From the NCBI GenBank assembly GCA_964522485.1, contig CAZFUS010000083.1:1-11269 (forward strand): a DNA stretch of 11,269 nt. The letters run 5' to 3'. This DNA comes from Methylohalomonas sp964522485 (GTDB lineage: Bacteria; Pseudomonadota; Gammaproteobacteria; Methylohalomonadales; Methylohalomonadaceae). Under the pieces are notes generated by a model, which was not told the origin of the DNA, did not search any database, and saw nothing but the letters and a program-made list of their open reading frames with translations. Positions 1-6,686 of this stretch are shown in pieces. Each line of letters opens with the position of its first letter. The first letter of the stretch is position 1. The translations under genes were made by a program, and so were the position numbers.

Positions 1-530
1 TATAGCTTTCTCCTCTGAGATTTTTTCAATTTCAAGCTTGCGTTTATTATTTAATCCGCAATCGCCCATAGACAGAAGAAAATTGGTTGATAATAAGAGC
101 AAATAGATAGCAGCCTTCTCATTTCTTGCATTTATTGTTAGTGGCCGGTCGCTTGTAATGAATTTAGGTTTTTCAGTTACGAACAACCGCCAATTTATTT
201 TAATAAAATGATTAGAAAAAGGTTCCCAGAAATCACATATAGTAAGCACAGCATGTTACAGGCAATTCTTCCTTAGTATTTCTGCACCAATTTGTTTTTT
301 TATCGAACTTTTTCTGCAATATTTGCGTAGAACTTCGCCACCCCTTCAATAACACTGACCATGCGTATGACAAAATTGATTCCAGCTCACTCAATTTTTG
401 CTCAACATGGAGGTCTCCATTCCCTGTAATAAATAGGAATTTTGGGACTCATGTCATCCAATGTACTGAGGATACACAACTTGCGCAGATAAAATTCAGG
501 CACCCGAGGTTGCCTTTTAGAAGAATTCAT
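1..530 (-). pseudogene. Decayed DUF4238-family gene, three-frame remnant, runs off the left edge
   Basis: Read on the minus strand, three consecutive frames carry pieces resembling a DUF4238 protein in the right order. Frame one starts at ATG 530-528 with MNSSKRQPRVPEFYLRKLC, close to the family's N-terminal KRQHYVPQFYLR-type signature, and stops at 404-402. Frame two (from about 450 to a stop at 235-233) has DLHVEQKLSELESILSYAWS, like the family's acidic helix before the core. Frame three (from 255 off the left edge) has KPKFITSDRPLT, matching the FITSDNPV-type core motif, then LLLLSTNFLLSMGD, like the PLSP-type strand. DUF4238 proteins are usually about 250-350 residues with unknown function. 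Only about 20 residues separate the first two motifs, so an internal deletion is likely as well as two frameshifts. AT-rich composition suggests acquired DNA. Family assignment is from memory of the motifs. Confidence 0.6.
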
Positions 531-773
531 AATTTTCTAGTTTTTACATGATCTGAAATTAATTCTTAAATAACTTAAGTCGCATCCTGGTAATCAGGTA
601 TTCTCTCAAAGACAAGCAAACCTCGTTCATGTAACACCGGGGATTTAAAGCCCCGGCCTGATATACCTGTACAAATAATTACTTCTTGAACAACCCTCCT
701 GCCTGCACCAAAGCAAAAATCATTCTTTATTGAGCTTTATCGGCACTTGCTTTCTTAATGCACAGGGCAGGGA
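531..773. other. AT-rich intergenic stretch with a GC hairpin
   Basis: No coding sequence is apparent on either strand. The only clear structure is a perfect 6-bp stem CCGGGG/CCCCGG (637-642 and 651-656) with an 8-base loop and no following T-run, so it is not a typical intrinsic terminator. A left arm at 593-601 can pair with either 657-662 (ATCAGG/CCTGAT) or 663-669 (CAGGTAT/ATACCTG). This may be chance. Confidence 0.3.
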
Positions 774-802
774 TTGACTCTACTAGACGACTGGTCTAAT
801 AT
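774..802 (+). promoter_or_regulatory. Sigma70-type promoter of the NemR-like repressor
   Basis: TTGACT (774-779), a 17-base spacer and TAATAT (797-802) form a near-consensus promoter. The predicted start of transcription, 6-8 bases after the -10 hexamer, falls at about 808-810, on the ATG at 809. No Shine-Dalgarno sequence fits between the -10 box and the ATG, so the transcript is probably leaderless. Confidence 0.65.
784..798. promoter_or_regulatory. Inverted-repeat operator in the repressor promoter
   Basis: TAGAC-N5-GTCTA is a 15-base inverted repeat lying in the spacer and first bases of the -10 box of the 774-802 promoter. It resembles the TAGACC/GGTCTA inverted repeat bound by E. coli NemR and related TetR proteins (from memory). 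Its position suits autorepression. A related palindrome occurs at 1432-1443. Confidence 0.65.
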
Positions 803-808
803 AAGCCC

Positions 809-1396
809 ATGATACGTAATCAGACCCGCGAAGAGCTGATCCAGGTCGGCACCGAAATCATCGGTATGCATGGTTTCGGCACCACCGGGATCAATGCCGT
901 ACTAAGTCAGGCTGGTGTTCCAAAGGGTTCTTTTTATTACTATTTTTCCAGCAAGGATGATTTCGGGCTGGCCATTATCGAGGCTACCGCGGTCAATTAT
1001 GCCGCCGATATCGACCGGTTCCTCTCGGACAGGAGCGTCGGTCCCGTGGCACGGATCCGCAACTACATGGAGGCGGGCATGGCGACCGTCGGCGCCGGCG
1101 AGTGCAAGCGCGGTTGCCTGATCGGCAACCTGAGCCAGGAGCTGTCCAGCCATAATGAGAAATTCCGCGCCCGCCTGGACGAGGTGTTCCGCGGCTGGCA
1201 GCAGCAGTTCACGAAGTGTCTGGATGAAGCGAAAGGGGCAGGCGAGATTCCGGCCGACAGTGATACCGAACAGCTGGCCGAGTTTCTGCTGGCCGGCTGG
1301 CAGGGCGCAATCCTGCGCGCCAAGATGGGCAAGTCGACGGCACCGATGCAGGCCTTTATGGACATTGTCTTCAGTCAGGTACTGAAGACGGATTAA
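809..1396 (+). CDS. nemR: NemR-like TetR-family redox/electrophile-sensing repressor
   Basis: This 195-residue protein is a DNA-binding repressor of the TetR family. The N-terminal helix-turn-helix spans about residues 8-54, with the recognition region VPKGSFYYYFSSKDDF near 37-52, almost the same as in E. coli NemR (VPKGSFYHYFRSKEAF, from memory). The C-terminal ligand domain contains RGC at 101-103 and RAK at 170-172. These align by eye with NemR Cys106 and Lys175, the pair proposed to form a reversible sulfenamide bond under hypochlorite and carbonyl stress. Two other cysteines are Cys99 and Cys137. The start at 809 directly follows the promoter with no ribosome binding site, suggesting leaderless translation. 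It precedes an OYE-containing gene train, as nemR precedes nemA in E. coli. Inference: it represses itself and the downstream genes until modified by electrophiles. Strict orthology to NemR is not proven. Confidence 0.8.
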   Translation: MIRNQTREELIQVGTEIIGMHGFGTTGINAVLSQAGVPKGSFYYYFSSKDDFGLAIIEATAVNYAADIDRFLSDRSVGPVARIRNYMEAGMATVGAGECKRGCLIGNLSQELSSHNEKFRARLDEVFRGWQQQFTKCLDEAKGAGEIPADSDTEQLAEFLLAGWQGAILRAKMGKSTAPMQAFMDIVFSQVLKTD

Positions 1397-1416
1397 CCAA
1401 CTGACAGCTATATTTT

Positions 1417-1445
1417 TTGTCCGGCCTCTAGTAGACCGGTCTAGT
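1417..1445 (+). promoter_or_regulatory. Possible promoter of the detoxification gene train
   Basis: TTGTCC (1417-1422), a 17-base spacer and TCTAGT (1440-1445) are a weak match to a sigma70 promoter (4 of 6 in each box). It is proposed because it surrounds the palindrome at 1432-1443, much as the repressor's own promoter surrounds its operator, and because a new transcription unit is expected here. The exact boxes are uncertain. Confidence 0.35.
1432..1443. promoter_or_regulatory. Palindromic operator upstream of the gene train
   Basis: TAGACCGGTCTA is a perfect 12-base palindrome 38 bases before the small acidic gene. It shares its half-sites and left flank (CTCTA) with the operator at 784-798 but lacks three central bases. 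It is also framed by a direct repeat CTAGTA (1429-1434 and 1441-1446). It is the best candidate for the site through which the NemR-like repressor controls the downstream genes. Confidence 0.65.
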
Positions 1446-1481
1446 AAGTAAGACTTAGTTAAGACGAAGGGAGAAATAAAA

Positions 1482-1673
1482 ATGGAAATGAACAACATAC
1501 GCAGATTCCTGTTTGAATCCGCACACTATCTTGACCTCGATCCGGCGCAGGCGTTCCGCGATCTGCACGCCGACGCCACCAGCGACGATGACGACAGCGA
1601 CAGCGCCGGCTATGCCTGGCTGCAGTCGCTGTGCGGCGGGCAACACAATGTCTTTCAAAACTGCAGCACCTAA
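1482..1673 (+). CDS. Small acidic protein of unknown function, first gene of the train
   Basis: This 63-residue protein is not a family I recognise. A good ribosome binding site, AAGGGAG at 1467-1473, lies 8 bases before the ATG. The N-terminal part (about 4-30) could form an amphipathic helix (RRFLFESAHYLDLDPAQAF). Residues 31-42 are strongly acidic (SDDDDSDS), and two cysteines, Cys51 and Cys61, lie near the C-terminus. No signal peptide or membrane segment is visible. Its stop TAA is the first part of the TAAGGAG ribosome binding site of the thioredoxin gene, so the two are tightly coupled. Inference only: a peptide with two cysteines placed directly before thioredoxin could be a thioredoxin client or a redox-sensitive accessory protein. 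The strong ribosome site, GC-rich codon use and tight junction favour a real gene over a chance frame. Confidence 0.7.
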   Translation: MEMNNIRRFLFESAHYLDLDPAQAFRDLHADATSDDDDSDSAGYAWLQSLCGGQHNVFQNCST

Positions 1674-1684
1674 GGAGTGTATCA

Positions 1685-2008
1685 ATGAGTACGTTAGTTG
1701 AATTGACCGATGACACGTTTGATCAGGAAGTCCTGCAGGCCGAGCAACCTGTACTGGTCGACTACTGGGCGCCGTGGTGCGGTCCCTGCAAGATGCTGAT
1801 GCCGATCGTCGAGCAGGTGGCCGATGCGCGCAATGGTGATCTGAAATTCACCAAGCTTAACGTCGATGACAATGCCGACGTGACGGCGAAATACAGTATC
1901 CGCGGCGTACCGACTCTGATGCTGTTCAAACAGGGTAACGTCGTCGCCAGTAAATCCGGTGCCATGTCGAAAGCACAGCTCGACGCGTTCCTCGATCAAA
2001 ACCTGTAA
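1685..2008 (+). CDS. trxA: Thioredoxin
   Basis: This 107-residue thioredoxin is a cytoplasmic disulfide reductase that is recycled by thioredoxin reductase. The active site WCGPC is at 31-35 (Cys32, Cys35). The buried Asp26 (VLVDYWAPWC) and the cis-proline loop GVPT (Pro76) are present, and the length is close to E. coli TrxA (about 109). A start at 1685 is chosen over an in-frame upstream ATG at 1631. It follows TAAGGAG (1671-1677) at suitable spacing and gives the canonical N-terminus; the longer form would overlap the small acidic gene. It lies between the acidic peptide gene and the ene-reductase gene, with 28 bases to the next start. Being in a repressor-controlled train, it is probably an accessory, stress-induced thioredoxin and not the housekeeping copy, though nothing in the sequence alone proves this. 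Confidence 0.93.
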   Translation: MSTLVELTDDTFDQEVLQAEQPVLVDYWAPWCGPCKMLMPIVEQVADARNGDLKFTKLNVDDNADVTAKYSIRGVPTLMLFKQGNVVASKSGAMSKAQLDAFLDQNL

Positions 2009-2036
2009 GCACAACGGCTGAAGCCAGGGAAACAAC

Positions 2037-3158
2037 ATGAGCAAAGAACAGTCACATCAGCCCGGTTTTGTGTCGCCGGATCTGTTCACGCCGATTCAGG
2101 TCGGCGCACTGTCACTGCCGAACCGCATTATCATGGCGCCGCTGACGCGCAACCGCGCCAGCGACGGCAACGTGCCGAACGCCATGAATGTGCAGTACTA
2201 CACGCAGCGCGCTTCGGCCGGTCTTATCATCAGCGAGGCCACGCAGGTCTCGGAGCAGGGCGTCGGCTACCCCCTGACACCCGGCATTCACAGCGAGGCA
2301 CAGGTTGAAGGCTGGCGCCGGGTTGTTGACAGCGTGCATGCCGCCGGCGGCCGCATGTTCCTGCAACTCTGGCACGTCGGCCGTATCTCGCATCCATCGC
2401 TGCAGCCAAGCGGTGAACAGCCGGTCGCGCCAAGCGCCATCCGTCCCGCCGGCGAGGCCGTGACATTTGAAGGCATGAAGCCGTTCGAAACACCGCGCGC
2501 GCTGGAAACCGACGAGATCCCCGGCATTATCGAAAGCTATCGCCTCGGTGCCGAGAACGCAAAGCGGGCCGGCTTTGACGGCGTCGAGCTGCATAACGCG
2601 AATGGCTATTTACTGGATCAGTTCCTGCGCGACGGCGCCAACCGCCGCACCGATGCCTATGGCGGCTCACTGGAAAACCGGGCGCGTCTGTCGCTGGAAG
2701 TGCTGGAGGCTATACTCAGTGTATGGCCGTCGGACCGCGTCGGTATCCGCATTTCGCCGAGCGGCGTATTCAATGACATGAGCGATTCCGATCCGCGCCG
2801 TACGTTCGGTTACTTCGTCGATCAGCTCAACCGTTACAACCTGGCGTATCTGCATGTCGTCGAACCCGAACAGGCGGATCGCGACGCGGGTGTCGTGCTG
2901 GTACCGTCACGCGAATTCCGACCGATCTACAACAGCCTGATCATGGCCTGCGGCGATTATGATCGTCGCAGCGGCGATCTGGCGATCGCCAACGGTCATG
3001 CAGACCTGATCGCGTTCGGCAAGAAGTTCCTTGCCAATCCGGATCTGCCCCGGCGGCTGCGGCTCAATGCGCCCTTGAACGAGCCTGATCCGGCAACCTT
3101 CTATGGCGGGACCGAAGTCGGTTACATCGATTATCCCTGTTTGAAACAGGCGGCCTGA
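2037..3158 (+). CDS. nemA: Old Yellow Enzyme ene-reductase, NemA/N-ethylmaleimide reductase type
   Basis: This 373-residue FMN enzyme of the OYE family uses NAD(P)H to reduce activated C=C bonds (maleimides, enals, enones) and often nitroesters. The TIM barrel begins at LFTPIQVGALSLPNRIIMAP (16-35), and the FMN-contacting Thr37 follows in APLTRNR. The substrate-anchoring pair is His186 and Asn189 in ELHNANGY, with Tyr191 as the expected proton donor. This His/Asn pair is as in yeast OYE1, whereas E. coli NemA has His/His. Arg238 in GIRISP is the conserved FMN contact. The FMN phosphate loop reads FGKKFLANPDL, with Lys329 where family members usually have Arg. The start has an AGGGA-like site. 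The stop overlaps the next start (TGATG), indicating translational coupling. The pairing with the repressor repeats the E. coli nemR-nemA arrangement. Confidence 0.9.
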   Translation: MSKEQSHQPGFVSPDLFTPIQVGALSLPNRIIMAPLTRNRASDGNVPNAMNVQYYTQRASAGLIISEATQVSEQGVGYPLTPGIHSEAQVEGWRRVVDSVHAAGGRMFLQLWHVGRISHPSLQPSGEQPVAPSAIRPAGEAVTFEGMKPFETPRALETDEIPGIIESYRLGAENAKRAGFDGVELHNANGYLLDQFLRDGANRRTDAYGGSLENRARLSLEVLEAILSVWPSDRVGIRISPSGVFNDMSDSDPRRTFGYFVDQLNRYNLAYLHVVEPEQADRDAGVVLVPSREFRPIYNSLIMACGDYDRRSGDLAIANGHADLIAFGKKFLANPDLPRRLRLNAPLNEPDPATFYGGTEVGYIDYPCLKQAA

Positions 3159-3907
3159 TGGACACGGAGGGAATTCAGGGCAAGGTTATCGTCATCACCG
3201 GTGCCAGCAGCGGTATCGGCGAAGCCACCGCACGGCAACTCGCACAGCGAGGCGCACGGCTGATGCTGGGTGCGCGCCGCAAGGAAAAACTGCGCGAACT
3301 GATGGTTGAACTGGAAAACGCGCATAAAGAGGCAGCCGCAGCCTACGAAGTTACCGACGTCAGCGACCGCGGTCAGGTCGGCAATCTGATCCAGGCAGCG
3401 ATCCAGAAGTTCGGTCATGTCGACGTGCTGATCAACAATGCCGGCCAGATGCCCGTTTCCTACATCGATGAAATCAAGGTCGATGAATGGGACCGAATGA
3501 TCGATGTGAATATCAAGGGTGTGCTGTACGGTATTGCCGCCGTACTGCCGCACATGCGCGAGCGCCACAGCGGGCACATCATTAATGTGTCGTCCGTCGC
3601 CGGCCACCGCGTGCTGCCAACCTATTCCGTCTACAGCGCCACAAAATTCGCGGTACGTGCGATCTCGGAAGGTCTGCGCCAGGAATCGCGCGGTGAAATC
3701 CGATCGACCATCATCTCGCCCGGCCTGACCCGAACCGAGCTGCCGGGGCACATCAGCGACCCAGCCGCGGCTGCCCGCATGCACGAACTCTACGAAATCG
3801 CCATCGATGCCGACGCTATCGCACGCGCTGTCGCTTACGCCATCGAACAGCCGGACGACGTCGACGTGAACGAAATCGTCATACGGCCTACGAAGCAGGA
3901 GCGTTAA
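3158..3907 (+). CDS. Short-chain dehydrogenase/reductase, COG4221/YdfG-like, NADP-type
   Basis: This classical SDR oxidoreductase has 249 residues. The cofactor motif TGASSGIG is at 14-21, NNAG at 93-96, the catalytic tetrad Asn at 118, Ser146 in NVSSVAG, and YSATK with Tyr159 and Lys163. Basic residues Arg40-Arg41 after the second strand (GARRKEKL) favour NADP(H) over NAD(H). The overall pattern, including VSSVAGHRVLPTYSVYSATKFAV (144-166), resembles COG4221 members such as YdfG, which act on hydroxy acids, serine-type substrates or aldehydes; the substrate here cannot be deduced. It starts within the ene-reductase stop codon (ATG sharing the A of TGA) with no clear ribosome site, so its translation is likely coupled. 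Placement suggests reduction of carbonyls produced or left by the ene-reductase. Confidence 0.88.
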   Translation: MDTEGIQGKVIVITGASSGIGEATARQLAQRGARLMLGARRKEKLRELMVELENAHKEAAAAYEVTDVSDRGQVGNLIQAAIQKFGHVDVLINNAGQMPVSYIDEIKVDEWDRMIDVNIKGVLYGIAAVLPHMRERHSGHIINVSSVAGHRVLPTYSVYSATKFAVRAISEGLRQESRGEIRSTIISPGLTRTELPGHISDPAAAARMHELYEIAIDADAIARAVAYAIEQPDDVDVNEIVIRPTKQER

Positions 3908-4073
3908 TCGATTCGCGAATGAACTCCAATGAAGATGGGCGACCTACTGTTTCAGGAAAAGTGGACCGTCATGGCGGCGCGTTGCAGATGAGCCGGGCTT
4001 TTGATTGTGCAGGATTCAGTCATTGCCGGTAATACCGCCTGGTCCGGGCTGTTAAACAATCAAGGGAGTCAGT

Positions 4074-4865
4074 ATGGACTTACAGATTCAGAACAAACTT
4101 GCACTGGTGTCCGGCAGTACCGCCGGCATCGGCAACGCCATCGCCAGGACTCTGGCCGCGGAAGGTGCCCGCGTAATCATCAATGGCCGTTCGCAGAAAT
4201 CCGTCGACAAGGTCATTGATCAACTGCGCCCCGAGGTGCAGGGCGAGGTGTTCGGTTTCGCTGGCGATCTCACGACAGACAAGGCTGCACAGCAGGTCTT
4301 CAAGGAATATCCGGACGTGGAGATCCTGGTGAACAATCTCGGCATCTTCGAGCCGGTGCCGTTCGAGGATATCAGTGACGATGACTGGCGGCGTTTCTTT
4401 GAAACCAACGTGCTGAGCGGCGTGCGCCTGTCGCGGCTGTACTTGCCCGGTATGAAGGATCGCAACTGGGGCCGCATCGTTTTCATTTCCAGCGAAAGCG
4501 GTATTCACATACCGCCGGAGATGATCCATTACGGCATGACCAAGTCCGCACAGATCGCCGTCGCCCGTGGTCTGGCCGAATCGGTCGCCGGCACCAGGAT
4601 TACCGTCAACAGTGTTCTACCCGGCCCGACGCGCTCGCGCGGTGTCGTCGACTTCGTCGGCGAGATCGCCAAAGACAAGGGCAAGACGTTCGATGAATTC
4701 GAACCTGAATTCATCAAGCAGATGCGCCCGTCGTCGATCATCAAACGTTTCGCCACCACGGAGGAAGTTGCCGCGCTGGTCGCCTATGTCGTCAGTCCGC
4801 TGGCCTCGGCCACGACCGGCGCCGCACTGCGCGTTGACGGCGGCGTTGTCAGAAGCGCGTTCTGA
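4074..4865 (+). CDS. Short-chain dehydrogenase/reductase, FabG-like, with NNLG motif
   Basis: This second SDR has 263 residues and is clearly different from the one before it. The cofactor loop is SGSTAGIG (13-20), followed by NGRS (37-40), which fits NADP. The usual NNAG is NNLG at 87-90. Asn112, Ser140 (FISSESG), Tyr153 and Lys157 (HYGMTK) make a complete catalytic tetrad. The C-terminal GAALRVDGGVVRS is the typical FabG-type ending. A ribosome site, AAGGGAG, precedes ATG 4074. The 166-base gap before it (3908-4073) has no convincing gene and no TAGAC/GTCTA operator, and its promoter matches are poor. I cannot tell whether this gene is read through from the upstream unit or has its own promoter. 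The substrate is unknown. Confidence 0.88.
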   Translation: MDLQIQNKLALVSGSTAGIGNAIARTLAAEGARVIINGRSQKSVDKVIDQLRPEVQGEVFGFAGDLTTDKAAQQVFKEYPDVEILVNNLGIFEPVPFEDISDDDWRRFFETNVLSGVRLSRLYLPGMKDRNWGRIVFISSESGIHIPPEMIHYGMTKSAQIAVARGLAESVAGTRITVNSVLPGPTRSRGVVDFVGEIAKDKGKTFDEFEPEFIKQMRPSSIIKRFATTEEVAALVAYVVSPLASATTGAALRVDGGVVRSAF

Positions 4866-4922
4866 ACGGACGCAGAGACAAATACACTTTAACGTACTGA
4901 GTACTGCAGCCAGGAGGCAAAC

Positions 4923-5603
4923 ATGAAAATCCTGATGATACTGACATCGCACGATCAGCTCGGCGATACCGGCGATAAGACCGGCTTCTGGCTGGAAGAA
5001 TTCGCCGCGCCCTATTACGTCTTCAAAGACGCTGGAGCTGACATAGTGCTCGCCTCGCCCTACGGCGGGCGGCCGCCGATCGATCCGAAAAGTGATCTGC
5101 CCAAATCCCAGACCGAGGCAACGCACCGTTACAAGCAGGACATGGATGCGCAGTATGCGCTGGCGCATACCTTCAGGCTGGCAAGCATCAAGGCCCATAA
5201 ATATGACGCCCTGTTCTATCCCGGCGGCCACGGTCCGTTATGGGATCTGGTCGGCAACCCGTATTCAATCCGGCTGATCGAACAGATATACGCCGCCGGC
5301 AAACCGGTGGCCGCCGTGTGTCATGCGCCCGGGGCACTCATACATGCCCGTACCGCGGATGGCGCACCGCTGGTTCAGAATAAAGACGTCACCGGCTTCG
5401 CCAATTCCGAAGAAGACGCGGTGGGTCTGACCAAAGTCGTGCCGTTTCTGGTCGAGGATGAACTCAGGAGCCAGGGCGGCAACTACTCCAAGGCAGAAGA
5501 CTGGCAGTCCTATGTCGTCACCGACGGCCACCTGATCACCGGTCAGAACCCGGCATCATCTGCAGCGGCGGCCGAAGCCACGCTGAAACTGTTGCGCGGC
5601 TGA
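4923..5603 (+). CDS. DJ-1/PfpI-superfamily protein, Hsp31-like class I glutamine amidotransferase fold
   Basis: This 226-residue protein belongs to the DJ-1/PfpI superfamily, Hsp31-like branch. The nucleophile elbow AAVCHAP puts Cys133 next to His134. The N-terminal GFWLEEFAAPYY (21-32) supplies the acidic residue (Glu25 or Glu26) that accompanies the cysteine in this branch. FYPGGHGPLWDL (98-109) is the oxyanion-type loop and ASPYGGRPPIDP (44-55) is another branch signature. Yeast and E. coli Hsp31 proteins have been reported to convert methylglyoxal or glyoxal without glutathione and to act as holdases; the role here is inferred. An excellent ribosome site, AGGAGG (4912-4917), precedes the start. 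E. coli nemRA is co-transcribed with gloA, a glyoxalase, so a DJ-1-type protein in this position may be a functional counterpart. Confidence 0.88.
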   Translation: MKILMILTSHDQLGDTGDKTGFWLEEFAAPYYVFKDAGADIVLASPYGGRPPIDPKSDLPKSQTEATHRYKQDMDAQYALAHTFRLASIKAHKYDALFYPGGHGPLWDLVGNPYSIRLIEQIYAAGKPVAAVCHAPGALIHARTADGAPLVQNKDVTGFANSEEDAVGLTKVVPFLVEDELRSQGGNYSKAEDWQSYVVTDGHLITGQNPASSAAAAEATLKLLRG

Positions 5604-5618
5604 ACCCAGGAGACAACC

Positions 5619-6611
5619 ATGAGTAAGGTAGTACGCTTTCATCAAACCGGCGGTCCCGAGGTTTTACAGATCGAGGAGGCGCAACCCGCCGATCCGGGCC
5701 CGAATGAAGTCCGTGTACGCATTGAGGCAATTGGCCTCAATCGTGCCGAAGTGATGTTCCGCAGCGGCCAGTACCTGGAAGAGCCGCGGCTGCCGGCGCC
5801 CATTGGCTATGAAGCCGCTGCTGTTATCGAGGCGCTGGGGCCGGGTGTAACCGGCTTTGAACTCAATGAACCGGTTTGTGTGATCCCGGCGTTCTCGATG
5901 AATGACTACGGCATATATGCCGAGCAGGCGCTGGTGCCGGTCCATGCGGTCGTCAAGCGGCCAAAACGTATTGACGCCAAAACCGCTGCCGCCGTGTGGA
6001 TGTCGTATCCCACCGCCTGGGGCGCGCTGTTCGATATCGCCGGCATGACCTTTGGCGATACGGTATTGATCACCGCGGCATCCAGCAGTGTCGGGCTGAC
6101 CGCGATCCAGATGGCCAACAGTGTCGGCGCGATTCCGGTCGCGATTACACGAACTAACGCCAAGGCGAGGGCATTAAAGGATGCCGGCGCCGCACACGTC
6201 ATCGTCAGTGAGCAACAGGATATTGTCAGGGAGGTCATGGCGGTCACGGACAACAAGGGTGCGCGTATCGTTTTTGATCCGGTTGCCGGTCCGGGACTTG
6301 AGACGCTGGCGGAGGCTACCGCCCGCCACGGCATCATTTTCCAGTATGGCGCGCTGAGCAGTGCCGCGACCCCTCTCCCGCTGTTTTCTGTCCTGGGCAG
6401 GGGCCTGACGATCCGCGGCTACACCCTGTTTGAATTCATCACCAATCCGAGCGTGCTTGCACGCTGTATCGAGTTCATCAACAAGGGCCTTGAAACAGGC
6501 AACTTCAAACCTGTTATCGACAGAACTTTCACCCTGGATCAGATCGTCGACGCCCATCGCTATATGGAATCGAATGAACAGTTCGGAAAGATCATCGTCG
6601 AGGTTGCGTAA
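5619..6611 (+). CDS. Zinc-independent quinone oxidoreductase, MDR superfamily
   Basis: This 330-residue medium-chain dehydrogenase/reductase is of the zeta-crystallin/quinone oxidoreductase type. The GroES-like N-terminal domain has the NRAE and PIGYEAAAVIEALGPGV signatures (41-77). Zinc ligands are absent: GYE replaces the Cys/His-containing motif, and there is no four-cysteine structural zinc loop. The Rossmann motif is AASSSVG (153-159) in place of the common GAxGGVG, a variant seen in part of COG0604. The expected reaction is NADPH-dependent reduction of quinones or of the double bond of conjugated carbonyls. A ribosome site AGGAG (5608-5612) lies 15 bases after the previous stop, so it belongs to the same unit. 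It is the last gene of the train; a hairpin at 6635-6657 follows. Confidence 0.88.
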   Translation: MSKVVRFHQTGGPEVLQIEEAQPADPGPNEVRVRIEAIGLNRAEVMFRSGQYLEEPRLPAPIGYEAAAVIEALGPGVTGFELNEPVCVIPAFSMNDYGIYAEQALVPVHAVVKRPKRIDAKTAAAVWMSYPTAWGALFDIAGMTFGDTVLITAASSSVGLTAIQMANSVGAIPVAITRTNAKARALKDAGAAHVIVSEQQDIVREVMAVTDNKGARIVFDPVAGPGLETLAEATARHGIIFQYGALSSAATPLPLFSVLGRGLTIRGYTLFEFITNPSVLARCIEFINKGLETGNFKPVIDRTFTLDQIVDAHRYMESNEQFGKIIVEVA

Positions 6612-6634
6612 TACTGGCTGGCAACATTATTAAA

Positions 6635-6657
6635 CATGGCGGCTTTACGCCGGCATG
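6635..6657. repeat. CATG-bounded hairpin after the gene train
   Basis: CATG at both ends and an inner GCG/CGC pairing around GCTTTA make an imperfect hairpin with a three-base bulge. The right half, CCGGCATGACGG, is the inverse complement of the sequence near 9060-9070 with one mismatch, and it resembles the perfect palindrome at 8692-8715. No T-run follows, so termination here is possible but not strongly supported. Confidence 0.35.
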
Positions 6658-6686
6658 ACGGAATAATCGTAACGGAATCCGGAACG

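Noticed and set aside
593..669. Alternative pairings suggestive of an attenuator or riboswitch
   Set aside because: The arms are only 6-7 bp in AT-rich DNA and lie upstream of the mapped-looking promoter at 774, so they would not be in the repressor's transcript; chance is likely.
902..1498. Long minus-strand open frame opposite the repressor
   Set aside because: It is the antisense of the TetR gene, has no recognisable domain and no ribosome site, and the plus-strand product is a clear family member.
1631..1684. Longer thioredoxin start
   Set aside because: It would overlap the acidic gene and lacks a ribosome site, whereas ATG 1685 follows TAAGGAG and gives the canonical thioredoxin N-terminus.
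3929..3991. Twenty-codon frame in the gap between the two SDR genes
   Set aside because: It is too short, has no ribosome site and shows no similarity to anything recognised.
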